Positions 28,226-36,507 of a stretch of 64,000 bases of DNA are shown one piece after another (within the stretch, counting starts at the first letter, position 1; each line of letters begins with the position of its first letter). The notes under the pieces were generated by a model. The model was not told the origin of the DNA. It did no database searches and saw only the letters and a program-made list of their open reading frames with translations. The position numbers and the translations under genes are program-made. The stretch is from Cylindrospermum sp. NIES-4074 (GTDB lineage Bacteria; Cyanobacteriota; Cyanobacteriia; Cyanobacteriales; Nostocaceae): assembly GCA_003994795.1 (NCBI GenBank), contig AP018272.1, forward strand, positions 124,001-188,000. Direction: 5' to 3'.

Positions 28226-28527
28226 TCAATTGTTGAGTCCGAATTTTCTAGGCACTAGGTTTAATATAGCTGCAAGCAATCGCAATTTATTGCCGAGAAG
28301 TTTTTCAAAGCCACACCCACCCAGTTCTAAAGGCTACAAAACAATAAGGGATTATACATACCCTGATTTTCTCCTCCAGTTAAGCGATCGCTCTAACCCC
28401 AAAAAAGGGAAAAATATCTGATTAGGGATTATTGTATCTTGAGCTTCAGCAAGTCGTACAATATAGCCAACTAGACTTTCATCAGAGTATGGGCGAGGTC
28501 GGCGCAAAAGCTTGTTATCTGTGGACA
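28226..28527 (-). pseudogene. tniQ: tniQ remnant (internally deleted)
   Basis: On the minus strand, from TTG 28527, the frame reads LLRRPRPYSDESLVGYIVRL then AEAQDTIIPNQIFF, which is the conserved start of TniQ/TnsD proteins. It stops at 28352 after ~58 codons. A separate downstream frame (LELGGCGFEKLLGNKLRLLA, ending at the TGA at 28226) may be the C-terminal end of the same gene. TniQ normally has more than 300 residues and selects the target site in Tn7-like systems, so most of it has been lost. Confidence 0.6.
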
Positions 28528-28712
28528 AGCATACTCTCCCTATTTATGTAAAATTTTCGAGGCTTTTTTAGACTTATTCCGAGCCTTTATTCTCTGGTTA
28601 GTAGCTCCTAATTTGGCTCATACAAATTGAGCTTTCTAAACTAATAGGTTGTCTGAGATCTGTTTTTAGGAATCCCAAAAAAATTAACTTGAACAAAGTT
28701 TTTATAGTAATT

Positions 28713-29850
28713 AGGACTTACGCATTGACAAAAAATCTCATCCATGTGTACTAGGCAGCACAAGTATTGGTAAGATTGTCCACAATGTAGTCGCGCACAA
28801 CTAAAGTGAATAAGTTCCTTTGCAATTCATACCAATTAGAAATTATGTTTTCAGAGCGCATTTTTTCCAAACGCACAAAGGCTTGAAGTGAACAAAAGAT
28901 ATGTGTTTTAATTGCTTGGCTATCTCTAACCATGAACCGACAAATCCCACATACTTGTTTGATGGCTCTATGAAAACTTTCAATCCCCCAATGGGTATCA
29001 TGAATTGTCATAAATTCGCTTCTAGTTATTTGTTTGAGAGATTCTTCATCTGGTAGATACAGTACATAGTGTCTAGAGTCTTCTTTTTTGAAGTCTTTCC
29101 TAAACAACTTGATAAATCCAAATTCTCTCAAATGAGTTCTTAACCCTTGGTCAGGAATCTCCAGACTGCTTACTTGGCAATACTTTCCAGGTTCACTTGA
29201 GACAGTTCTATTTTTCTCAATCCCAAAGAGAAAACCCAATTTTTGGTTTCTTAAAAATTTTAAGTTTTCTACTCCTGAGTACCAACTGTCCCCTGTCACT
29301 ATTCTTGGTTTTACTCCCCAATCCATCACTTCCTTGAGCATTTCTTGGAAATAATCGTTCTTTGTCTTTCCTTCCTTCTTGTCATATATTCTGTAATTTA
29401 TTGGTACTGAATTACCATATACATCACTGTAATATAGTGTGATTAAATTTATTCCTTTGATACTCTTATGATATTTACCCGACCAAAAATAACCGATTAA
29501 TTCGGCATTTTTTGGCTCACTATACAATTTTTCTATTACTGTGTCATCTACGCTTAAAATTCCTCCTACTATATTTATTATCTCCTTGACTGTATCGAAT
29601 AAATCTTTCGTTTGGTATCTCTCTCTCAGCAAGAATCTATTCACACTGTCATGTGACACATTATCTAATATCTCTGCTAATCTACTACATCCCCCATGTT
29701 TTGGTTCTGATAACAAAAACAGAGTGTAATGTTCCAGATTGCATTGTGCTGTGGAGGGTTTGGTGATTTCTCTGATTGTCCGATACCTGGTTAGGAGACG
29801 ACACTTTTTATCAACGCATTATTCTACCATTCTGTCAATGCGTAAGTCCT
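28713..29850 (-). mobile_element. IS4/IS701-like insertion sequence, 1138 bp
   Basis: Perfect 18 bp terminal inverted repeats AGGACTTACGCATTGACA are flanked by an exact 7 bp target duplication AGTAATT (28706-28712 and 29851-29857). It contains a single transposase gene on the minus strand and has split tnsA. The outer 12 bp are shared with the MITE-like elements at 645 and 47412. Confidence 0.85.
28751..29716 (-). CDS. IS4/IS701-like transposase
   Basis: 321 residues from TTG 29716. The DDE residues are in GILSVDDTVIEK, RIVTGDSWYSG and HWGIESFHRAIKQ; the last resembles the Y/W-x-x-E-x-x-x-R-x-x-K signature of the IS4 superfamily. The frame stays open about 35 codons further upstream (reading TRYRTIREITKPSTAQCNLE), as in full-length relatives, but contains no ATG/GTG/TTG before a stop just inside the terminal repeat. 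The copy may therefore have lost its proper start codon and be weakly or not expressed. Confidence 0.8.
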   Translation of the reverse strand: MLSEPKHGGCSRLAEILDNVSHDSVNRFLLRERYQTKDLFDTVKEIINIVGGILSVDDTVIEKLYSEPKNAELIGYFWSGKYHKSIKGINLITLYYSDVYGNSVPINYRIYDKKEGKTKNDYFQEMLKEVMDWGVKPRIVTGDSWYSGVENLKFLRNQKLGFLFGIEKNRTVSSEPGKYCQVSSLEIPDQGLRTHLREFGFIKLFRKDFKKEDSRHYVLYLPDEESLKQITRSEFMTIHDTHWGIESFHRAIKQVCGICRFMVRDSQAIKTHIFCSLQAFVRLEKMRSENIISNWYELQRNLFTLVVRDYIVDNLTNTCAA

Positions 29851-30455
29851 AGTAATTTGCTTGCTAGCTAAATCTAAAAGTGCTGTTTTTATAGATGTTG
29901 TTACTTCCACTCTAAAATACTGGTAACAATCCAGGTAGTTTTTAAGACTTAATGGTTCACAGATATACTTGTAGAGGAGCTTGAGATTATTCAACTGCGG
30001 TTGAACTCGAATCATTTCATCTGTAACTACTACAAATTCCCAACCTTGCTCTTGGCAGATAGGAGCAATAATTCGGAATAACTTCAGATTCTTAAGGGAA
30101 TCTACTTTGTTTGCTGGTTTGACCTCAATCAACAGCTTTCTACTCCTTCGTTCAACCAAAAAATCAGGAGTATAGCGTCGCTGACGATGAGCAAAAGTGT
30201 AAAAAATGCTCAGTGGCTGACTTTGGTATGACAGAACATCTGGGTCAGTTTCCAGCAGGTACATATAGTCCCGCTCAATTAGAGACTCATACCAAATCCC
30301 TGTCTGCATTTTGAAGCTGGAAAACAGACCGATATTTTTCTTGCTGTGCGAGTTAGTTATTTTTCTTACCGACTTTGCCACGGGAGCACCTGTCCTTCCC
30401 GGACAGCTAGCTGCTTGAAGCCCGGTATTCTTAAAGCCTACGGGGCCTTGGCTGC

Positions 30456-30542
30456 ATTTCACTTACTCCGAAATAAAATTTCACTTAGTCTGCACAAATT
30501 TCATTTAGTCCGCACAGATTTCACTTAGTCTGCGAACCCACA
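30456..30542. repeat. Tn7-like right end with four close-packed repeats
   Basis: ATTTCACTTAGTCTGC-type units begin at 30456 (variant CACTTACTCCGA), 30478, 30498 (variant CATTTAGTCCGC) and 30518, at 20-22 bp intervals. The array ends in GCGAACCCACA. Dense packing contrasts with the spaced left end, the same asymmetry as in Tn7. Confidence 0.75.
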
Positions 30543-31125
30543 ATGCGCGAACCGACACCCCGTACAAACACCGCTCAGATATTAATCGGAGATGTAGTCG
30601 GAGAAAAGATAATTGTTACTTATTTTGTATAGTCGTGGTAGAATATCTTTGGGCCTGCTGCAAAACATGAATTTTGACCGAGAAGATTCAAGGCGGCTAA
30701 AGCCGCAGCCGCGTTCCTCCCCATGTCTAACCGCTCGTGTTTGGTGATGGACACTCAGACCACACCCTGGTGATGGTTTGGGAAGGTTGCCCAGTACGAA
30801 GAAAAAATAAAGCGCCGCTCCACGCAGTGCCGAACGCGAATTTATGTTGAGCGGAGTCGAAACACAGCGTCTCGTAGGCGCTCTCGTAGAGCAGATTCGG
30901 CGATCGCGCGCCCTTTATGAGGCGATCCATCTGGAGGAGGCGATGGCGCGGAGCGATCGCTCTCAAGCGATGGGCACTCGGCCCGCCTTCTTGCGATGGC
31001 GCGGAGCGCCCGCTCTCAAGCGATGGGCACTCGGGCCGCCGGAGGCGATCGCATCTGAAGGAGGTGATGGCACAGAGCGCCCACCTGACTACAAACGCGG
31101 GAATGATTAGATTTGAGGAAATATT
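30543..31125. repeat. Repeat-rich intergenic spacer with dense HIP1 sites
   Basis: No believable gene. From ~30680 there are Nostoc-type palindromes (AAGGCGGCTAAAGCCGCAGC). From 30840 to 31070 there are repeated GCGATGGCGCGGAGCG, CTCAAGCGATGGGCACTCGG and GCGATCGC units, two of them in near-identical tandem. Open frames here are repeat translations. GAGGAAATATT at the end is the ribosome site of the next gene. Confidence 0.6.
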
Positions 31126-31782
31126 ATGACTGCACAGCACCGTCTGCCCATTCTCAAACCGGACGAGACTTACACATTCCGCAAATACTTTGATTTAAGA
31201 TTTGCTCCAGCCGATATTTTGCAGGAGTTGGGAGCAAGTTTAACCAAAGCAAAAATAAATTTACCAGTCAATACCAATAAAATTCCACGGCTTGTAGATT
31301 TGCAGGAGCGTTTAGAAGAAGCAATCAAGCGCGTCAGTCTCACAAGTGAAGCTGCACGACGAGAAGTATTGATTGCTCCCATCTTATTAGAAGTTGCACA
31401 TATCACTGAATCAATGATTAATATTGAATATCCCATTGAAGTTAACCAATTTCTGCGTGGCGATTTGGACTATTACCTGCAATCTCAGCATGGAGTATTA
31501 GTTGTAGAAGCAAAACAAGCCGACCTGACGCGAGGGTTTACACAGCTGGCAGTCGAATTAATTGCCCTTGATCAATGGATCGAATCAGATGAACCAGTAT
31601 TGTATGGCGCAGTGACAACAGGTGATATTTGGCATTTTGGTAGTTTTCAACGTCAAAATCGGTTGGTAAGTCAAGACTTAATGTTGTATCGAGTACCGAC
31701 TGATTTAGAAGCATTAATGCAGATTCTGGTCGGAATTATCAGTGAACCTAATAATAATTCAACTGCTGTTGAAAGTGCTTAA
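31126..31782 (+). CDS. Nuclease-fold protein, PD-(D/E)XK-like
   Basis: 218 residues, with GAGGAAATATT before the ATG. The central region has RGDLDYYLQSQHGVLVVEAK, an Asp followed by E-x-K at the spacing of a PD-(D/E)XK active site, then QLAVELIALDQW. Proteins of this shape occur in cyanobacterial genomes as stand-alone putative restriction-type or repair nucleases. No methylase or specificity subunit is adjacent. Specific function unknown. Confidence 0.5.
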   Translation: MTAQHRLPILKPDETYTFRKYFDLRFAPADILQELGASLTKAKINLPVNTNKIPRLVDLQERLEEAIKRVSLTSEAARREVLIAPILLEVAHITESMINIEYPIEVNQFLRGDLDYYLQSQHGVLVVEAKQADLTRGFTQLAVELIALDQWIESDEPVLYGAVTTGDIWHFGSFQRQNRLVSQDLMLYRVPTDLEALMQILVGIISEPNNNSTAVESA

Positions 31783-31968
31783 ACAAATCGGAATATAAAA
31801 ATTATTATTTAACATGATTGAAAAAATCAGCCTGATTAATTCAGAGAATAAAAAAATCCCATCTTTATCAAGAATTACCCAACCAAATTACCATGTTAAC
31901 GCGAGTTTTGAGATTTAGTTGAGGAATTTTATCATAATACATCCGGAAGAGCCAAATTAAAATTCAAA

Positions 31969-33024
31969 ATGTACGAGGTTAATTTATCAATGGTTTATAG
32001 TAATAGTTCTGCTTCCTTACCGCCCATTAAACTTATTCCCCTTGATGATGAAACTGCAAATATTACTGATATACAGCGCAGAGGAATTAAAGGAAAGATA
32101 AAAAGCACTTTACCAACAGACATCAGGTGGGTAAAGGTGCAGGAATTTTTACGCAGTAATAACTTCGCACTCAACAGCCGCAAGTTATATGAACGGGAAC
32201 TAAAACGGTTTTTAGGTTGGACAGAACTGCATTATCATGAGTTGCGCTCCCGGCATCTGGCACAATACAAAGAATACCTAATGACAGAAGTCTGTATAGA
32301 GGGAGATAAACCTCTTTCCAAAAGTAGTATTAATGCGGCGTTGGCGGCAATTAAAAGTTTCTTTAAATGGTTGACTTTCACATATCCAGAGATGATAATT
32401 ACTAATCCCACTCTGGGAATAAAGCTGGAAAAAGTACCCGTGCCACCAGCACAAAGTTTAACTGAGAAAGAAATGCAACAGGTATGGGCAGCTTTGGAGT
32501 GTTTGGGAGAAACAAAGCAGCGAGATATTGTACTCATTCATATTCTCAATCATGGACTCCGTGCTGGGGAAGTGGTTAATTTAAATGTTGGTTCGTTTGA
32601 TGGCAAGCTGTTGTTTTTACCTGACACTAAGACCAATGAACCACGTCTAGTTCCTTTACGCAAGGAAAGTCGGGAGGTGGTTGCAAAATATCTGCGCTTT
32701 CGTGAGGAGCAGGGTGAGGAATTAACTAGCCTTAGTCCACTGCTAATTTCATATCATAATTCGCACAAAGGGGAGCGTTTAAGTTATCATGGTATCTACT
32801 TTGCAGTGGAGAAAATAGGAGAAATTGCCGGAATTGAGAATTTACATCCCCATGCTTTTCGTCATACTTATGCTACTGATTTGTTGTTATTAGGTGTTGA
32901 CCCTAGCCATGCACGTAAGTTGACGGGGCATCAAAGTGAGAAGGCTTTTCGGCGGTATACTCTGCGTAGTGAACAAGAAGCTGCTATCTCTGCTTATTAT
33001 CGTGCTATTGGTGAAGAAGGATAA
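31969..33024 (+). CDS. Tyrosine recombinase / integrase (XerC/D-like)
   Basis: 351 residues. About 50-150 is the SAM-like core-binding domain (VQEFLRSNNFALNSRKLYER). The catalytic domain has the Arg in NHGLRAGEVVNL (~197), the HxxR box HAFRH (~296), GHQS (~320) and the Tyr nucleophile in FRRYTL (~330). All four key positions are present, so it is probably active. It could integrate or resolve a mobile element or plasmid dimer. A MITE (33033-33242) begins a few bases after its stop. Confidence 0.85.
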   Translation: MYEVNLSMVYSNSSASLPPIKLIPLDDETANITDIQRRGIKGKIKSTLPTDIRWVKVQEFLRSNNFALNSRKLYERELKRFLGWTELHYHELRSRHLAQYKEYLMTEVCIEGDKPLSKSSINAALAAIKSFFKWLTFTYPEMIITNPTLGIKLEKVPVPPAQSLTEKEMQQVWAALECLGETKQRDIVLIHILNHGLRAGEVVNLNVGSFDGKLLFLPDTKTNEPRLVPLRKESREVVAKYLRFREEQGEELTSLSPLLISYHNSHKGERLSYHGIYFAVEKIGEIAGIENLHPHAFRHTYATDLLLLGVDPSHARKLTGHQSEKAFRRYTLRSEQEAAISAYYRAIGEEG

Positions 33025-33032
33025 AGGGAAGG

Positions 33033-33242
33033 GTAAGCATTCAGGTATCAGCGGTCAGCGTTCGACTCAAGCGTTGCCGAACGCGAACAGCGTCTCGTAG
33101 AGAAGTCAGTCAGATAAAACCGAGTTTAAAGGTTTTAAGTTGGGGAAACTGACACCAAAAGCAATTAGTAATTCCCCTGCCAGAATGCTCATAAATTCTT
33201 TAAGGAAAGCTGATAGCTTGAAGCTAAAAGCTGAATGTTTAC
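33033..33242. repeat. MITE-like element, family A, copy 1
   Basis: Terminal inverted repeats GTAAGCATTCAG and CTGAATGTTTAC with subterminal ATCAGC / GCTGAT. The interior matches the copy at 44743-45028, including AAGTTGGGGAAACT and CCCTGCCAGAATGCTCATAA. Flanks AGGGAAGG and AGGGTAGC look like a decayed 8 bp target duplication. Confidence 0.7.
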
Positions 33243-33404
33243 AGGGTAGCATTAGCAAATTTCTTCCTTTGAGTCTTTTATTGGATTAGTTGAGCAAGAC
33301 AGAAAGATAACTGAAGACCTCAAATTATATCGAGTCTCAGAAAAATGAATTGAGTTAGTCAAAATTTTTGTTGGCACATTGAGCAATTAAATACAGGTGT
33401 ATAA

Positions 33405-33869
33405 ATGCCAAGACCACTTAATCCAAAATGTCAGTTATGCTCTAAACTTTCAACAACACAAGCAAAAGTTTTACATGGTTCAGAAGGTGATGGTTGTTGG
33501 AATCCTCATGTATGTCATAATCGCCGTTCTTTTTACCGTCAGCGTATAAAGCAGGATGCAGATATTGAAACAGTAAATGTGGAACCACCTGCGACATATT
33601 TTGCAGTGCTTTACTTATATAAGGAATCGGGAGATAAACCGTTACATGCTTTGGGTGCTCAATTATGGCATGGACAAAAACCCATTTGTCGTCTTGAACC
33701 AATCCATTGCTTTGGGTTAACAGCAGGTAAAATTAAAACCTATACTGAGCAGGTGTTGCAAGCTTTTTCTCGGCAATATGAAATTCCGTTGTCTCAATAT
33801 AAGGAGATGTTCGAGGTTAGCCCCATCCACTGTCCAGTGCGTCCTTGTCCGTTGCATCCGGAGTTATAA
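33405..33869 (+). CDS. Cysteine-rich hypothetical protein
   Basis: 154 residues, not assigned to a named family. The N-terminus has C-x-x-C (KCQLCSKL) and later NPHVCHNRRSFYR, suggesting a small zinc-binding module. The C-terminus has SPIHCPVRPCPLHPEL. It precedes the next gene by 2 bp, so the two are co-transcribed and may act together. Confidence 0.6.
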   Translation: MPRPLNPKCQLCSKLSTTQAKVLHGSEGDGCWNPHVCHNRRSFYRQRIKQDADIETVNVEPPATYFAVLYLYKESGDKPLHALGAQLWHGQKPICRLEPIHCFGLTAGKIKTYTEQVLQAFSRQYEIPLSQYKEMFEVSPIHCPVRPCPLHPEL

Positions 33870-33871
33870 AT

Positions 33872-34588
33872 ATGACTACATATAGACAACTAACTATCTG
33901 GGATGTACTTGATGAGCTTTCAGAATCTCCACCCACTTCATCATTGAATGCGGTGTGGGAGTGTTTGGATGCAGAACTCTGGGAGTTACCTGTGGAAGCA
34001 CAATTGTCAACTGCGGGTATGGCGTTTAATCAAATTGCCCAAATTCTCCGAGAGCGTGCGACTATGCTGTTACAAGATGTGAGGGACAGTCGAAATCCTG
34101 ACGGGCCTATTGTCAGCACTGATATGTTTGCCGGGTTGGTGCGAACCACAATGCAGCTGGATTTAGATGATTTGATAGAAGTCGAAGTGCCGCAAATATT
34201 TAAGGCACATGGTACACATCAATTTTCTCATATTAGCAGTAAGGGTGATTCTGTGGCAGCTCCTGTTGAAAAGGGTCAGGTGTTGGCAATGCTGGAACAA
34301 ATCACCTGTGTGGAAGATGTGCATGAATTGGCGGGTGATGAAGATGTGGAAGGATGGCTTAGTGCGATGGCTTCGCCCGCCGTAGGCATCGCTAATTATT
34401 TAACACGGACTCCAGGTGATATTTCTTTAACTACGTTGCAATCTATGTTGCAAATGCCATTAGTGGAGGTGTGGTTGGGATTGTTACTGGGTGGTTTTAC
34501 TTTAGAACAGCGTGGCGATTTTTATGAAAGTCAGGATGTATGGATTCTTGCTGGCACGGAAACAGAAAAAAACACAAATTTTTTCTAG
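33872..34588 (+). CDS. Hypothetical protein with in-frame palindrome insertion
   Basis: 238 residues from ATG 33872; an upstream frame extension overlaps the preceding gene. The sequence is acidic and helical (AMLEQITCVEDVHELAGDED). No catalytic motif or membrane segment is seen. Codons for LSAMASPAVGIANYL span a 29 bp Nostoc-type palindromic repeat (34364-34392) that appears to have been inserted without breaking the frame. The start is 2 bp after the Cys-rich protein, indicating an operon of unknown role. Confidence 0.6.
   Translation: MTTYRQLTIWDVLDELSESPPTSSLNAVWECLDAELWELPVEAQLSTAGMAFNQIAQILRERATMLLQDVRDSRNPDGPIVSTDMFAGLVRTTMQLDLDDLIEVEVPQIFKAHGTHQFSHISSKGDSVAAPVEKGQVLAMLEQITCVEDVHELAGDEDVEGWLSAMASPAVGIANYLTRTPGDISLTTLQSMLQMPLVEVWLGLLLGGFTLEQRGDFYESQDVWILAGTETEKNTNFF
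34364..34392. repeat. 29 bp imperfect palindrome inside a gene
   Basis: GCGATGGCTTCGCCCGCCGT followed by AGGCATCGC. Same family as the repeats at 38281-38313 and 61844-61872: ends GCGATG/CATCGC and a GC-rich centre. Here the reading frame is preserved. Confidence 0.6.
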
Positions 34589-34662
34589 TTACGACCTCCT
34601 GCCCGCCCTAAATTGTCTATACTTAAGTGCATAAGATGGTGTAGACATGGTGATTTCTTCTA

Positions 34663-35031
34663 GTGGCGCTTCCCTTACCGAGACTAGCAGATACTTTACC
34701 AGACTATGAACGTTATAATCTCAGTGATCAATTGCGCCGAGCGTCCTGTAGTGTATTACTAAATATAGCGGAAGGCTATGGGCGCTATCACTATCTAGAC
34801 CGCTTGCGTTTTATGTATATTGCTCGTGGGTCTTTAGCCGAAACTAAAAGTGCTTTCATTATCGCTGAAAAGATTGGATTCTGCACAACAGAACAATTAG
34901 CTTGGGTAAGTCAAATTGAAGCACAGATTGAAAAGGGTCTTAATGGCTACTGTCGCTTTATTCGTTCTCAACAACAAGGTGGAGAAGAATATGGAAAACA
35001 CTATATTCGAGAACCAGTAACTAAAGAATAG
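34663..35031 (+). CDS. Four-helix bundle protein (S23 / IVP family), N-terminally atypical
   Basis: 122 residues from GTG 34663. [20 protein letters not shown] followed by GR and the later [15 protein letters not shown] are the family's core helices. The usual N-terminal first helix (DLxVWQKA) is missing; upstream frames do not restore it, so this may be a truncated copy. The family occurs within 23S rRNA intervening sequences in spirochaetes and is very common as single small genes in cyanobacteria. Function is poorly known. Confidence 0.7.
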   Translation: MALPLPRLADTLPDYERYNLSDQLRRASCSVLLNIAEGYGRYHYLDRLRFMYIARGSLAETKSAFIIAEKIGFCTTEQLAWVSQIEAQIEKGLNGYCRFIRSQQQGGEEYGKHYIREPVTKE

Positions 35032-35035
35032 TTAT

Positions 35036-35209
35036 TCCCCAATCCCCAATCCCCAATCCCCAATCCCCAGTCCCCAGTCCCCAGTCCCCAATCCCCAATC
35101 CCCAATCCCCAATCCCCAATCCCCAATCCCCAGTCCCCAGTCCCCAGTCCCCAGTCCCCAGTCCCAAGTCCCCAATCCCCAATCCCCAGTCCCCAGTCCC
35201 CAGTCCCCA
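35036..35209. repeat. Heptanucleotide STRR array
   Basis: About 25 tandem 7 bp units of CCCCAAT and CCCCAGT, with one variant CCCAAGT. Short tandemly repeated repetitive (STRR) heptamers of this type are characteristic of heterocystous cyanobacteria. The array fills the entire gap between two genes and ends one base before the next ATG. Confidence 0.9.
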
Positions 35210-35210
35210 G

Positions 35211-36251
35211 ATGATTTCAGACCCAATTATTTCAACATTAGAAAAAATTATTTCTCTACATGATGGCATAGCAGAACCAGCTAGTGAACACACTTTGAAT
35301 GTTTTGCTCAGTGAAAATTTAGCCTCGCTGCTTTCTCTACCAGAGGATGTTAGATTTACGACGAAAGCCGATATACCCCAAAGTGTTTTTGTCACTTATC
35401 ATTCAGACGTATTAAATAAATTATCTGATTTATTATCTACTACAGGGCAGGTTAGTGCATTAGGTATTAAATATGATGGCTATCTAAAAAACACGGGTTT
35501 TGATAAGCTCCTCACAGAAAGATTTGTGGCTCAAAATGGTTTAATTAAATTTGTTGAAGCCAAACCCAAAATCACACGTTATATTTGGTGTAATGTGGCT
35601 TATACAGCGAATGCAGAAGAAAAAAGAATTGGTTTAGTTTCATTTATTATCAATGAACTAACAGGAGTCACACCAGTAGAGATTGGTGATGCTTTATTCT
35701 GGGAAGCTGATAGAATTGCAGTAGATGAGCAAGATTTAGGATTATCGCTACCAATTGCTGATTTGTTAAATTTAATTGAAAAACAAAGCGAACAATTAAT
35801 TAGTAAAACATTGGATAATTGGCAAGCTAAATTAATTAGAGCGAGGGTTAGAGATGAAAAACGACTCAAGGATTATTATAACACGATCAGTGAAGAGATT
35901 CGTAGAAAAATGGAATCTAAAGGTTTGATAGATGCAGATAAAGATAAGGAATTAGGAAGGATTGAAGCAACAAATAAAGAGTTAGAGAGGAAACTGTTGG
36001 ATGTTCAAGAGCGTTATGCAATGAGTGTAGAGGCTTGGTTGCACAGCGCCATGATTATACATTTACCTACGGTACATATTCAATTCTCTTTGCAAAGAAA
36101 GAAAGCGAAACGGATAGTCACAGCAGTTTGGAATCCGTTTACGAAAATAATTGAGCCATTGCGTTGTGAAGTTTCTGGTGAACCTGTTTATGATTTTTAT
36201 TTGGATGATGTAGATGCCAAAATTATCTCACCGACCGTTTGGAAAAAATGA
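35211..36251 (+). CDS. Hypothetical protein, coiled-coil middle region
   Basis: 346 residues; ATG directly abuts the STRR array, with no recognisable ribosome site. About 95-150 contains [20 protein letters not shown] then [12 protein letters not shown], which could be a degenerate nuclease-like core. About 230-285 is strongly helical and charged ([40 protein letters not shown]). The C-terminal part reads [20 protein letters not shown] followed by [12 protein letters not shown]. In helicase-associated cyanobacterial proteins such an ending can accompany SNF2-type systems, but no helicase is present here. Not recognised. Confidence 0.55.
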   Translation: MISDPIISTLEKIISLHDGIAEPASEHTLNVLLSENLASLLSLPEDVRFTTKADIPQSVFVTYHSDVLNKLSDLLSTTGQVSALGIKYDGYLKNTGFDKLLTERFVAQNGLIKFVEAKPKITRYIWCNVAYTANAEEKRIGLVSFIINELTGVTPVEIGDALFWEADRIAVDEQDLGLSLPIADLLNLIEKQSEQLISKTLDNWQAKLIRARVRDEKRLKDYYNTISEEIRRKMESKGLIDADKDKELGRIEATNKELERKLLDVQERYAMSVEAWLHSAMIIHLPTVHIQFSLQRKKAKRIVTAVWNPFTKIIEPLRCEVSGEPVYDFYLDDVDAKIISPTVWKK

Positions 36252-36507
36252 ATTGTCTGTTAAATCTAAACCAAAGGCGCAATTTTTTCTAACATTAAAG
36301 TCAATCGACATATAGGACTCCTATATGATTTTTGAAAAAAACTTAGTACACATCTACGTACCTTCTTCCCTTCTTCCCTGTTAAGAGTTCCCTACCTCTA
36401 TGAGTAAGTTCACAAATCAAATAGAATTGCTATATTATTTATTGAATGAGTAATTGCCTATTTGTATTATCAAAAATATCATTAAACGTTAATTAAAGAG
36501 GTTAGTT

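Larger units (their letters stand above)
28598..30381 (-). pseudogene. tnsA: tnsA, interrupted by an IS
   Basis: The N-terminal nuclease domain lies at 29858-30381 (GTG 30381, VAKSVRKITNS). IWYESLIERDYMYLLETD supplies a catalytic Glu, YTPDFLVERRSRKLLIEVKP supplies the Asp and the E-x-K. Together these are the TnsA restriction-enzyme-like site. The frame runs into the IS at 29850. Excising the IS and one copy of the 7 bp duplication restores a continuous frame, continuing KTLFKLIFLGFLKTDLRQPI to a stop at 28598-28600, like the TnsA C-terminal domain. TnsA cuts the 5' ends during cut-and-paste transposition. A longer frame to 30462 overlaps the end repeats and was not used as the start. Confidence 0.75.
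28023..30542. mobile_element. Decayed Tn7-like transposon
   Basis: The outermost 25 bp are perfect inverted repeats, starting TGTGGGTTCGCAGACTAAGT on the left and ending in the complement ACCCACA on the right, so the element has the TGT...ACA termini of Tn7-like transposons. Four spaced 17-21 bp repeats lie inside the left end and four close-packed ones inside the right end. The interior retains tnsA (minus strand, next to the right end, split by an IS) and a tniQ remnant, but neither tnsB nor tnsC. The five bases outside each end (ACCGC and ATGCG) do not match, so no target duplication is visible. It lies between the exporter gene and a repeat-rich spacer. Confidence 0.75.

Noticed and set aside
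28215-28421. 68-codon plus-strand frame within the Tn7-like element
   Set aside because: It lies opposite the tniQ remnant and has no ribosome site or coding character.
28023-30542. CRISPR array or guide RNA belonging to a CRISPR-associated transposon
   Set aside because: The repeats at both ends are transposase-binding-type end repeats; no spacer-repeat array or cas gene was seen.
30727-31129. Overlapping frames on both strands in the HIP1-rich spacer
   Set aside because: They are translations of tandem GCGATGGCGCGGAGCG-type repeats; all frames are open because the repeats lack stops.
35021-35395. Minus-strand frames reading [15 protein letters not shown]
   Set aside because: Pure translation of the heptamer STRR array.
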